NCBI RefSeq assembly: GCF_007992195.1
Contig: NZ_BJZU01000004.1
Location: 1-64,000 of the forward strand
Reading direction: 5' to 3'
Length of the DNA stretch: 64,000 nucleotides
DNA from: Methylobacterium oxalidis
Lineage (GTDB): Bacteria > Pseudomonadota > Alphaproteobacteria > Rhizobiales > Beijerinckiaceae
Translations under genes and position numbers: made by a program
Part shown: positions 42,361-50,491 of the stretch, piece after piece
How positions within the stretch are numbered: position 1 is the stretch's first letter
Layout: every line of letters starts with the position of its first letter
Notes under the pieces: generated by a model
Told to the model about the DNA's origin: nothing
Seen by the model: only the letters and a program-made list of their open reading frames with translations
Databases searched by the model: none

Positions 42361-44591
42361 GCGAACCGATCGCCCCGACACGCCGGACATTCCTCACCGG
42401 CACGGGCTCTCTTATCGTGGCGTTCTCGCTGCGGCCGGCCCTCGCGCAGCAGGAGGCGCTCGACGGCCAGCCGCCTCCGCCAGCCCCGCACCTTCCGGGC
42501 AGCCTCAAGCGGAGCCCCTGGCTCGATAGCTGGATCCGTGTCGACGCGGACGGGTCCGTCACCGTGAGGACCGGCAAGGCCGAGCTCGGCCAGGGCATCC
42601 GCACGGCCGTGCTGCAGGTGGCGGCCGAGGAGCTGCGGCTCGAACCCGCCCGGGTTCGGGTCGTCACCGCCGACACGGAGGAGACAGCCAACGAGGGCTA
42701 CACGGCCGGCAGCCACTCCATGCAGGACTCGGCCACCGCGATCCGCCACGCCGCCGCTCAGGTGCGCACGCTCCTGGCCGACCTCGCCGCCGCACGACTC
42801 GGCACCGAGGCCGCGGTCCTCACCGTGGCGGACGGGGTCGTGCGGGCGCTCGATGGCCGGCAAGTGACGTGGGGCGAACTGGTGGCGGGCGATGTGCTCC
42901 ACGTCGAGGCGCAGCCTGCCTCGAGCTTCGTGCCAACTGATGAGCGGCGGGTGATCGGCACCTCGCTGCCCCGCCTCGACATTCCGGCCAAGGTGACGGG
43001 TGCGTCCGCCTACGTCCAGGACCTGCGGCCGCCGGGCATGGTCCACGCCCGGGTGGTGCGCCCGCCGAGCCCCGGCGCGCGTCTGCGGGCACTCGACGCC
43101 GCCGCGGTCGAGCGCAGACCGAGCGTCATCAAGGTCGTGCGCGACGGCAGCTTCCTCGCGGTCGTCGCCGAGAAGGAGTGGGCGGCGATCACCGCCATGG
43201 AGGCGCTCGCCGCCCATGCCACCTGGACGGAGGGTGCAGCCCTTCCGGAGGCGGACCGGATCTTCGAGACCCTGGCGGGGCTGCCCGTGGAGGAGCATGT
43301 CGTCCATGACAGCCGCGCGGCGGCCGGCTCCCCCGCGCGGACGCTCGAGGCCACCTATCGCCGCCGCTACCAGCTCCACGGCTCCATCGGACCCTCCTGC
43401 GCCCTCGCGCTGTTCGCGGACGAGACCCTGACGGTCTGGAGCCACGCGCAGGGGATGTTCCCCTTGCGCGCCGCCCTCGCCGAGATGCTGCGGATGAGAC
43501 CTGAGCAGGTCCGCTGCGTTCACGTGGAGGGGTCCGGCTGCTACGGCCACAACGCCGCCGACGACGCCGCCGCGGACGCGGCCCTCATCGCCCGCGCCGT
43601 GCCCGGCCGACCGGTGCGACTTCAGCTGATGCGTGAGCAGGAGCACCTGACTGAGCCCTGCGGCCCGGCCATGATGACCCGCGTCAGGGCTTCCCTCGAC
43701 GCGGCGGGCACGATCGTCGATTGGGACTACGCCGTCCGCTCGAACACGCACCTGACGCGGCCGCCGGGCGCGGGCAACCTGCTGCCGGCCCAGCTCCTGG
43801 CCGAGCCCTTCGCGCCGCCCCGGCCGAAGCCCCTGCTCCAGCCGGAGGGCGGCGGCGACCGCAACGCCATCCCGCTCTACCGCCTGCCGAACGCACGGGT
43901 GCTGCATCAGTTCGTGCCGGAGATGCCCCTGCGCGTCTCCGCCCTGCGGGCCCTCGGCGCCTACGTCAACGTCTTCTCGATCGAGAGCTTCATGGACGAG
44001 CTCGCGGCAGCGGTCGGCCAGGATCCGGTCGCGTTCCGGCTGCAACACCTAGAGGATGCCCGTGCGCAGGCGGTGATCCGGACGGCGGCGGAGCGAGCCG
44101 GCTGGTCCGATCGGCAACGGGCGCGCAACCGCGGCCACGGCTTCGCCTTCGCCCGGTACAAGAACCTCGGGGCCTACCTGGCGCTCGCGGTCGAGGTCGA
44201 GATCGCCCGCGAGACGGGCCGGATCCGGCTTCGGCGGGCGGTGGCGGCGATCGACGCGGGTGAGGCGGTGAACCCGGACGGGATCCGGAATCAGGTCGAG
44301 GGCGGCATCATCCAGTCCACGAGCTGGACGCTCTACGAACAGGTAACCGTCGACCGGAGCCGCATCACGAGCCGGGATTGGAGCACCTACCCGATCCTGC
44401 GCATGCAGGCGGCCCCGGAGCGGATCGAGATCCATATCCTGGACCGACCCGGCGAGCCGTTCCTCGGGACCGGCGAGGCCGCGCAGGGCCCTACCGCCGC
44501 CGCGCTCGGCAACGCGGTGGCGGACGCAGTCGGCGTGCGGCTGCGCGAGATCCCGCTTCGCCGAGATGTCCTGAGAGAGGCTCTGACCTGA
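42357..44591 (+). CDS. Molybdopterin-binding large subunit (IorB/AdhB-like, xanthine dehydrogenase family)
   Basis: 744 residues, GTG start overlapping the previous stop. The N-terminus RRTFLTGTGSLIVAFSL ends in ALAQQ, a Tat-type signal, so the complex is periplasmic. Substrate and cofactor segments include GKAELGQGIRTAVLQVAAEE, YTAGSHSMQDSATAIRHAAA, and near the C-terminus GTGEAAQGPTAAALGNAVAD, whose Glu is the base of this family. Related complexes (isoquinoline, nicotinate or aldehyde oxidation) use water to hydroxylate a heterocycle or an aldehyde. No accessory maturation gene (xdhC-like) or transporter is adjacent, so the substrate is not deducible. Length is typical. Confidence 0.9.
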   Translation: MSEPIAPTRRTFLTGTGSLIVAFSLRPALAQQEALDGQPPPPAPHLPGSLKRSPWLDSWIRVDADGSVTVRTGKAELGQGIRTAVLQVAAEELRLEPARVRVVTADTEETANEGYTAGSHSMQDSATAIRHAAAQVRTLLADLAAARLGTEAAVLTVADGVVRALDGRQVTWGELVAGDVLHVEAQPASSFVPTDERRVIGTSLPRLDIPAKVTGASAYVQDLRPPGMVHARVVRPPSPGARLRALDAAAVERRPSVIKVVRDGSFLAVVAEKEWAAITAMEALAAHATWTEGAALPEADRIFETLAGLPVEEHVVHDSRAAAGSPARTLEATYRRRYQLHGSIGPSCALALFADETLTVWSHAQGMFPLRAALAEMLRMRPEQVRCVHVEGSGCYGHNAADDAAADAALIARAVPGRPVRLQLMREQEHLTEPCGPAMMTRVRASLDAAGTIVDWDYAVRSNTHLTRPPGAGNLLPAQLLAEPFAPPRPKPLLQPEGGGDRNAIPLYRLPNARVLHQFVPEMPLRVSALRALGAYVNVFSIESFMDELAAAVGQDPVAFRLQHLEDARAQAVIRTAAERAGWSDRQRARNRGHGFAFARYKNLGAYLALAVEVEIARETGRIRLRRAVAAIDAGEAVNPDGIRNQVEGGIIQSTSWTLYEQVTVDRSRITSRDWSTYPILRMQAAPERIEIHILDRPGEPFLGTGEAAQGPTAAALGNAVADAVGVRLREIPLRRDVLREALT

Positions 44592-44812
44592 CCCGACCGC
44601 GCCGTGCGGCCGCCAGGATGGCCGACGTGACGTCGCGCGCTGTCGATTGGGCAATCTGCTTCGCTGCGGACAGCCTCGAGGTACCCTCGTCTGGCCTCCG
44701 GTATCAAAGCGTCCGAACGGGACCGGGTCGCTCCCGTCCGATTGATGATGGCATCGTCGCCGATCCTCCCAGTGCCGGTGACACACCGCGAACAGTCCGG
44801 CGACGCGCCTCT

Positions 44813-46861
44813 TCAAGTTCCTGTCGAGGCTCGACCGAGATGATCCGTCATGTCCGAGCCCTGCTCGGCCCTCATCTGCGGGAACAGGAGGGCGATGTCG
44901 CCCTGTCGCGGAACCGCGATCTTCGACCGCGGGAACCCATGCGCCGCGAAGTGCGTCGCGGTCTCCTCGGACTCCACGATGAGGGCATCGGTCGCGTGCT
45001 CGAAGGCGAGGAGGATGCGCGTGTCGTGGTCGGGCCACCCGACCTCCGGCCGATAGATGATCGTGCGCGCTCCCTTCGAACGACACTCCGCGAGCAGCGG
45101 GAAGAGCCGCGGCACACCGATCAGGATCGTGTCGAAGCCCGCGAGCGCACCGCGGATCTCGCGCCATGCCGGATCATCCGGCTCCGGCAAGTCGAAGGGC
45201 TGTCCTTGGAACTGGAACGGACGCTTGCCTGGCTTCGGCAGCGCCAGTTCGTCGAGGCTGTCCACTCCCGACAGATCGGCCCCGTCCGGAAGCTCTGCGA
45301 GAGATCCGCAATGCAGGAGGTGCAACCGCACCGTATCGCTCCCTCGCGAGCCGCACAGTCCGCGCACAGCTTCGAGCCCGGCCAAAGCGTGCCCATCGAG
45401 CACCAGACCGAGAAGACGCCGCCGGGCTTCGCGCGTGAGGTTCGAGAGCGGTGCGCCGCCGATCTCGGTGCGCAGCGTCTCGACGAGGTCGGCGCCGTCG
45501 AAGAGCGTGCGCGTCTGCCAGTGCCAGCGTCGCGGCGCCTCGGATCGGTCGGCGGCCGTCCGGCAGATCTGCAGCGACCGACGCAGCCGCGCGATCGCCC
45601 CCGGGCGCAGAGCCGCGGCATCGGCCGATTCGCGCGGCAGAACCGGTCCGACCCGCGCCATCGCGCTCAACGCCTCGGCGAGCTGCGTCTCGGCGTCCGG
45701 AGCGCCCGATACGAGATCGGCGAAGCGATCCGTCGCCACGAGGATCATCGCGCTCTCACCGCCCGGCGCCCCGACCGACGGTTCGAAGCCGTGTTCGATG
45801 GTGAGCGCTAGTCCCACCCAGCCCGAGCCGCGGGCGCAGGCGCCTTCGAGGCGTCGCAGCGTGCTCTGGATCAGGCGGGCGCGGGCAAGCGCCGCGACAG
45901 TCTCCGGATCCGCGAAGAGGAGGAACGGTGGCAGGGCACCACCCTCGGGCTCTGCCCGCGAGCGCGCGAGCGCATCCGCAAAATCTTCCGTCGCCACGCC
46001 CTCGCTTCGAACTGCCCAGTCTGTGAACCGAGCCAGACCCGTCTCGCCGACCAAGCCGTAGCGGGGGTGATGCGCCTGCTCGAGGCCGAGCAGGGTGCGG
46101 GCCGCGAAGAGCGATGGGTGTCGCTGGCGAAGCGCGTTCAGGAGGATCGGACGCTGCCGGGCGGCGTTCCGGACCATGCTCTCCGGACGGTAGCGGTAGT
46201 CGAGCCCCATGGCCGGCTCGCAGATCCCCCGGAAGCCGGCCGCGAATGCCTGGATCCAGAACTCCCAGTCCTCGTAGCCCGCCCGCATGGACTCGTCGTA
46301 GCGCAGGCCCGCCGCGAAGACGCGCGACCGGATCAGGGAGCTCGCCTCCATGAAGCTGCCGGCGAGCAGCGTGTGGAGGGGCGAGACCGGCACGTCGACA
46401 TGGCCCGCCCAGCCCATTCCGAACTTGCTGAGCTGCGGATAGACCCAGTCGGCCTCCGGGTGCTTCGAGAGGGCGGCGAGACCGATCTCGAGGCTGCGGG
46501 GCGTGAGCCTGTTGTCGGCGTCGAGCATGTAGAGGGCCCCGACATCCGGCCAGCGGGACAGGGCGTAGGCGATCCCGGCGTTGCGAGCGGCGCTCAGGCC
46601 CCGGTTCGACGTGCGGATCACGTGAACGCCCCGATCCGCGAGCGCGAAGGCGAGCCCGAGCGCCCGTGTCTCGGGGAGCGGACAGCCATCGTCGACAACG
46701 ACGATCCGGTAGGGCACCGAGAGGCTCTGCCGCCGCGCCGAAGCCACGGACTCGCACAGGAAATGCGGCTGCCGGTACACCGGGATCACGACGGCGACAG
46801 CCGGCACCTCCTGCGCTGCTGACGGTCCGGACGCTCGGTCGGAGGCGGAGGAGCGTCTCAC
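44813..46861 (-). CDS. GT2 glycosyltransferase with C-terminal GT-B-like region
   Basis: 682 residues from GTG 46861, which overlaps the preceding stop. GT-A domain: VAVVIPVYRQPHFLCESVAS, VDDGCPL, the DxD-type MLDADN, and the acceptor-side GYEDWEFWIQAFAAGFRG, the ED-W motif of GT2 proteins. From about residue 300 onward a second region, up to FDTILIGVPRLFPLLAECRS and IIYRPEVGWPDHDTRILL, looks Rossmann-like and could be a second transferase domain without recognised motif. Co-transcribed with the 481-residue gene upstream. Surface glycan or glycoprotein role inferred. Acceptor unknown. Confidence 0.82.
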   Translation of the reverse strand: MRRSSASDRASGPSAAQEVPAVAVVIPVYRQPHFLCESVASARRQSLSVPYRIVVVDDGCPLPETRALGLAFALADRGVHVIRTSNRGLSAARNAGIAYALSRWPDVGALYMLDADNRLTPRSLEIGLAALSKHPEADWVYPQLSKFGMGWAGHVDVPVSPLHTLLAGSFMEASSLIRSRVFAAGLRYDESMRAGYEDWEFWIQAFAAGFRGICEPAMGLDYRYRPESMVRNAARQRPILLNALRQRHPSLFAARTLLGLEQAHHPRYGLVGETGLARFTDWAVRSEGVATEDFADALARSRAEPEGGALPPFLLFADPETVAALARARLIQSTLRRLEGACARGSGWVGLALTIEHGFEPSVGAPGGESAMILVATDRFADLVSGAPDAETQLAEALSAMARVGPVLPRESADAAALRPGAIARLRRSLQICRTAADRSEAPRRWHWQTRTLFDGADLVETLRTEIGGAPLSNLTREARRRLLGLVLDGHALAGLEAVRGLCGSRGSDTVRLHLLHCGSLAELPDGADLSGVDSLDELALPKPGKRPFQFQGQPFDLPEPDDPAWREIRGALAGFDTILIGVPRLFPLLAECRSKGARTIIYRPEVGWPDHDTRILLAFEHATDALIVESEETATHFAAHGFPRSKIAVPRQGDIALLFPQMRAEQGSDMTDHLGRASTGT

Positions 46862-48303
46862 TGGTAGATCCGCAGACGGCTGAACACGGCCCAGGCGGGC
46901 GCGCCATCCTCGACCTGCACCGCGTCCACCTCAAAGCGCAGGTCGGCCGGCGCCGCGAGGGGCGCAGGCAGCATCAACGAGAGCGTCTGGGCGTTCGAGC
47001 CGCCGATCGTCAGCGTCTCACCGCCCAGGATCCGTGCACCGCTCCGTACCCCCGACCCGGCGACACGCAGACGGACCGTCAACGCGCGCGCCACGTCCGC
47101 ATGGATTGAGAGTTCGAGAGCGAGCCCGCGCGCTCCGGCCGGCAGCGCCCCCGGCACCTGCCCACCGAAGCCGGGGCGACACAATATCGCTCCGGCTTCG
47201 GGAATGAACAGGGCGGGAGGGCCATCTGCCTCCCGCGCCTCGTCACTCGCACCGTCCGGCGCGAGGCGCGCCAGGGTCTCGTGCGGCACCGCCTTCAGCG
47301 CGAACGGCGCCCGACGCAGCGGCTCGGCCGCGACTGGCAGCAGCGTCGCCTCCGTGTGAGGCGGCGTGGTGCCGGGCAATGCGGCGTAGGCGCGGAAGGC
47401 GAGTGAGTGGGGCGCGATGCTCTCGCCTGTCTCGGCATCGGCAAGTTGCGCCGCTGCAAGCGGCTGGTGCCCGCCGAGAGCGAGGTTGGCGCAAGGCGTC
47501 CGGGCGGAAGCCGGCTCCACGGTGAGCACGAGCGTGCGCGTCAGGCCCGCGCCCGCACGCGGCAAGCCGAGGCGCACCCAGCCGTCCTGCACCGGCGGCG
47601 GAACCTGCCACTCGGCGAGGATCTCGGCTTCCTCCAAGCTCGTCAGGCGCACGATCAGATTCGAGCGGCGCTTCGGAGCGGCCGCGCAGGCGAGATCGAT
47701 CGCGGCGAAGCCCGCGCTCGGGATCGGCAGCAGCTGGCGTAGAGGACTGCCCGGCGTCAACTCGATCTGCGTCTCGTAATCGGGCTCGCGCGTGCCGAAC
47801 ACGCAGGGCATCTGGGCGAGACCGGTCTCTCCCAGGAAGCGGTCGACATCCGCGCGCGCGGCCGCCATCGCCTCGACCTCGACGCGCAGGCTCGCGACCT
47901 GCTGCGCGTGCTCGGCAGCCGAGCGCGCCAGGGCAAGGGACAGCGCGAGGAGCCGCTCCAGCATCGCCCGCGCGGCGTGCGCCGGCCCGTCCGCCCCGTC
48001 GGTCAGGACGGGATCCGGCGCCGGATCACCACCGCGCTCGAGCATCCAGTCACGCACGTTCTCCAGCAACGGTCGCGAGGCGCGGTCGCCGAACAGGCCG
48101 AGACAGGCTGTCGGAGGAAACTGGAAGGATCGGATCTGCCCGGAGCCTTCCCGGCAGAGAAGACCGTCCGGCCCGACATCGACCACTTCGAGCGTCGTGA
48201 CGGAGTGGGGAAGCGCTTGGCAGAACGCTGCGTCCGCGGCGGCAATCAGTACGCAGAAGCCCTGCATGGCCTCGGACCGGTTCGAGATTCCTCCACGCGA
48301 CAT
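46858..48303 (-). CDS. Hypothetical protein with C-terminal beta-sandwich, partner of GT2
   Basis: 481 residues. I do not recognise the family with certainty; it resembles the DUF6212-type proteins of Methylobacterium. The first 90 residues are a globular domain (MQGFCVLIAAADAAFCQALP), residues about 110-160 a helical Ala-rich coil (HAARAMLERLLALSLALARS), and the rest three strand-rich blocks with repeated W/Y and aliphatic spacing (AILAEWQVPPPVQDGWVRLG, ALELSIHADVARALTVRLRV, APAWAVFSRLRIYQ), like carbohydrate-binding beta-sandwiches. An alternative start is M13 (48267). Overlaps GT2 by GTGA, so the two are produced in step. Confidence 0.65.
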   Translation of the reverse strand: MSRGGISNRSEAMQGFCVLIAAADAAFCQALPHSVTTLEVVDVGPDGLLCREGSGQIRSFQFPPTACLGLFGDRASRPLLENVRDWMLERGGDPAPDPVLTDGADGPAHAARAMLERLLALSLALARSAAEHAQQVASLRVEVEAMAAARADVDRFLGETGLAQMPCVFGTREPDYETQIELTPGSPLRQLLPIPSAGFAAIDLACAAAPKRRSNLIVRLTSLEEAEILAEWQVPPPVQDGWVRLGLPRAGAGLTRTLVLTVEPASARTPCANLALGGHQPLAAAQLADAETGESIAPHSLAFRAYAALPGTTPPHTEATLLPVAAEPLRRAPFALKAVPHETLARLAPDGASDEAREADGPPALFIPEAGAILCRPGFGGQVPGALPAGARGLALELSIHADVARALTVRLRVAGSGVRSGARILGGETLTIGGSNAQTLSLMLPAPLAAPADLRFEVDAVQVEDGAPAWAVFSRLRIYQ

Positions 48304-48327
48304 ACAGCCGGTCGAATAAAGGTTTCG

Positions 48328-48627
48328 CTACCGCTGGTCGAGGTTGTGCTTCCCACTCCTCCGCCAGGGGCGCACACCGTCCCATTTTCGGCTCCAACGC
48401 CTGTTCGCACGCTCAGTCGCGTCCTCGCATGTCCTCGAGAGCACCCTCGAGGTCGGAGACCGACCATGCGGGCGCGATCGGCGCCGGAGGGCTCGGCGCA
48501 GGGCACCGCGCGCGCTCCTCGCGCGGGCCGAGAGCGTCGCCAGCAGCGTGAGGCTCGCGAGCCCGACGGCGACGAGTTCCAGGATCAGGTGAGAGCGGTT
48601 CGCGCTCCGAAGTTCGTCAGGTGCCAT
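48328..48627 (-). CDS. Small membrane protein, possible
   Basis: 99 residues from ATG 48627. RSHLILELVAVGLASLTLLA is one transmembrane helix near the N-terminus, then an Arg-rich tail (RGALRRALRRRSRPHGRSP) that is likely cytoplasmic by the positive-inside rule. Ribosome site weak. The tail might be a shadow of sequence composition. Confidence 0.38.
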   Translation of the reverse strand: MAPDELRSANRSHLILELVAVGLASLTLLATLSARARSARGALRRALRRRSRPHGRSPTSRVLSRTCEDATERANRRWSRKWDGVRPWRRSGKHNLDQR

Positions 48628-48770
48628 GAAACCAGAATGCGGACCGCCACCGAGCCGGCAATGCGCGACTTCTGAACGCTGCCTTCGCCTCGGGAGAAGT
48701 CTTCGCGGGTTCGCGCGCGAGCCGGCCTTGCACGATCGGCCGCTCGGGCGCAGGTGCCGTCTCGGCCCCG

Positions 48771-49427
48771 CTAGGACGGCATGCGCGGCCGTTGAAGCAT
48801 CTCCATGATCCGGCGCCAGAGCGCGCGACACTCCGTGTTGGTCAGGCCCGACCAATCGGTCTCGCTCGGTACGCGGCCCTGGGCCAAGTCGTAGCTGATC
48901 GCGCGGCGATCGGTGATCTGGCCCTCCCACAGGGTGTCTCCGAGATCCGCCATGTCGCGGCGCAGGCGCCGCAGGTCGAGCGCTTCCATCCCGAGACGCT
49001 TGGCCGGAACTTCGGTCGGCACGACAAGGTAGGGCTTTTCCAGAGCGACGATGTCATCCACGGTCGCGTGAAGTGCCCAGCGGTCGGTGACGTCGCACTT
49101 CGTCGGCACGATCACGATGTCGGACGCCGCGAGCGCCGCATCCGTGACAGGCGTTTGGCCGGCCGGCGTGTCGATCAGACAGAAGTCGAGTTCCCGCTCG
49201 CGGGCGTGTCCGATCAGCAGCGCGAGCTCGTCCGGATTGGCCGCGGCCACGACCAGCGGCCAGCCAAGGTCGCGCTGGCCCGACCACGCGCAGGCGGTGT
49301 GCTGGCCGGCGTCGGCGTCGATCAGCACGGTCTTCAGATTGGCGCGCGCGAACAGGGCGGCGAGCAGGATGCTGAGCGTGCTCTTGCCGGCTCCCCCCTT
49401 GCGCGCGGCCATCGTCACCACCCGCAT
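48771..49427 (-). CDS. Orphan ParA/MinD-type ATPase
   Basis: 218 residues; GGAAGGG 6-12 nt upstream of the ATG. Deviant Walker A KGGAGKST (residues 10-17), Walker A' VLIDADAG, and Walker B-type DFCLIDTPAG. This is a chromosomal ParA-family protein, shorter than plasmid ParA. There is no ParB gene or CheW-like partner next to it. In Alphaproteobacteria such orphans position flagella, chemotaxis arrays, cellulose or other cargo. ATP-dependent surface dynamics on the nucleoid or membrane inferred; the cargo is unknown. Confidence 0.88.
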   Translation of the reverse strand: MRVVTMAARKGGAGKSTLSILLAALFARANLKTVLIDADAGQHTACAWSGQRDLGWPLVVAAANPDELALLIGHARERELDFCLIDTPAGQTPVTDAALAASDIVIVPTKCDVTDRWALHATVDDIVALEKPYLVVPTEVPAKRLGMEALDLRRLRRDMADLGDTLWEGQITDRRAISYDLAQGRVPSETDWSGLTNTECRALWRRIMEMLQRPRMPS

Positions 49428-49671
49428 GCGGGCTGCCCTTCCTGCAGGCGCGCGGCCCCGCGATCGAGCGGCGACACGCTCACGCGTCCCCTGCTCCCAC
49501 GGCTGTGACGATGTTCAACAGGGTGCCCCGGCCCAACATGATCGGGCTGGCGTAGCCTGAAACGCGTCCGTTCTCCAATCGGTTATCGGCGAAAGAAAAG
49601 AACCGTACGCAACGCCGTCACTCCGTCCCGCCTGGATCTCGCCCTGCCGCCCGGCAGAGGAAGCGGCATTC

Positions 49672-50091
49672 TCAGGGACTGGCGACCCCTGCCGACGCCC
49701 GGCGTGCCTCGATGCGGCGCTGGAGCGAGGCCTTCGCGTTCTCGGAGATCTCGATGTCGCTCGAGCTCAGGCGACCGCAGGTGGCGCGGGCCTGCTCCTG
49801 GTCCTCCGGCTGGTTTCCTCCCGTCTCCAGGGTGATCTTGCGCCACGCGCAACCGATGATCTCGGCGCGCGGCAGCGGCGGGCAGCCATTCACGTAGCAG
49901 GCGGCGAGCTTTCGCTGACTCTCGATGTCGCCGGAGATCGCGTTCGAGACCAGCGCGGAGGCGTCATCCTCGTCGCGGCGGGCCTGAAAGGCGTGATTGA
50001 TGATGTAGCCCGTACCGACGACCGAGATCAGCGCGGCGCAGATCGCCAGACCGTTGATGAGAATGTCGGTGAAACGGTCGTCTCGAAGCAT
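49672..50091 (-). CDS. Hypothetical membrane-anchored protein, Sel1-like segment
   Basis: 139 residues. DILINGLAICAALISVVGTG (about 9-28) is a transmembrane helix, then a soluble region with NAISGDIESQRKLAACYVNG that has the A-x-x-G-D-x-x-x-x-x-x-L-A-x-x-Y-x-x-G rhythm of one Sel1/TPR-like repeat, and a helical tail (SENAKASLQRRIEARRAS). Function unknown. It faces away from the protease gene across a 400-nt AT-rich gap. Confidence 0.55.
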   Translation of the reverse strand: MLRDDRFTDILINGLAICAALISVVGTGYIINHAFQARRDEDDASALVSNAISGDIESQRKLAACYVNGCPPLPRAEIIGCAWRKITLETGGNQPEDQEQARATCGRLSSSDIEISENAKASLQRRIEARRASAGVASP

Positions 50092-50491
50092 GCCGTCACC
50101 CGATCGAGGCCGACGAGCGCGCGGTCCCTGATCGAGCCCCCGGCGCGGCCGACCACCCGTGGTCCGCGGCCGACCTTCTGCCCTGTCGATACGGGTTCCG
50201 CAAGCGAGGTCAGGAACCCTGCGCGCTCTGAGATCGGCGCCGCGTTGAGATTTCGGACACCTTGCATCGAGGCATTCCCTTAAGCACGCCCCGAAAGGAA
50301 GTCGTAAGTAAATAAAACCTGCAATATTGCGAGCATTAATGAGAGATTATCTTACTATTCCTTAGAGTTAATCGACCTGTAACTTCGGCATTTGTTTTCC
50401 ATTTCGCTGGTTCATTTCGCTTAACTACGCTTCTAAACCTGATTTACTCTGGGGATCGGCAATCTGTTCCTACGAATTTCGGAGCAGATCG
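50092..50491. other. AT-rich promoter region upstream of the S8 protease gene
   Basis: 50290-50450 is much AT-richer than the rest of the window and holds the start region of the following gene. No gene supported. Confidence 0.45.

Noticed and set aside
42168..44048. 626-codon minus frame opposite the molybdenum subunit
   Set aside because: Shadow frame with no homology pattern; the plus-strand subunit has all family motifs.
50028..50267. 79-codon minus frame upstream of the Sel1-like gene
   Set aside because: No ribosome site, irregular composition, overlaps the 49672-50091 gene in another frame.
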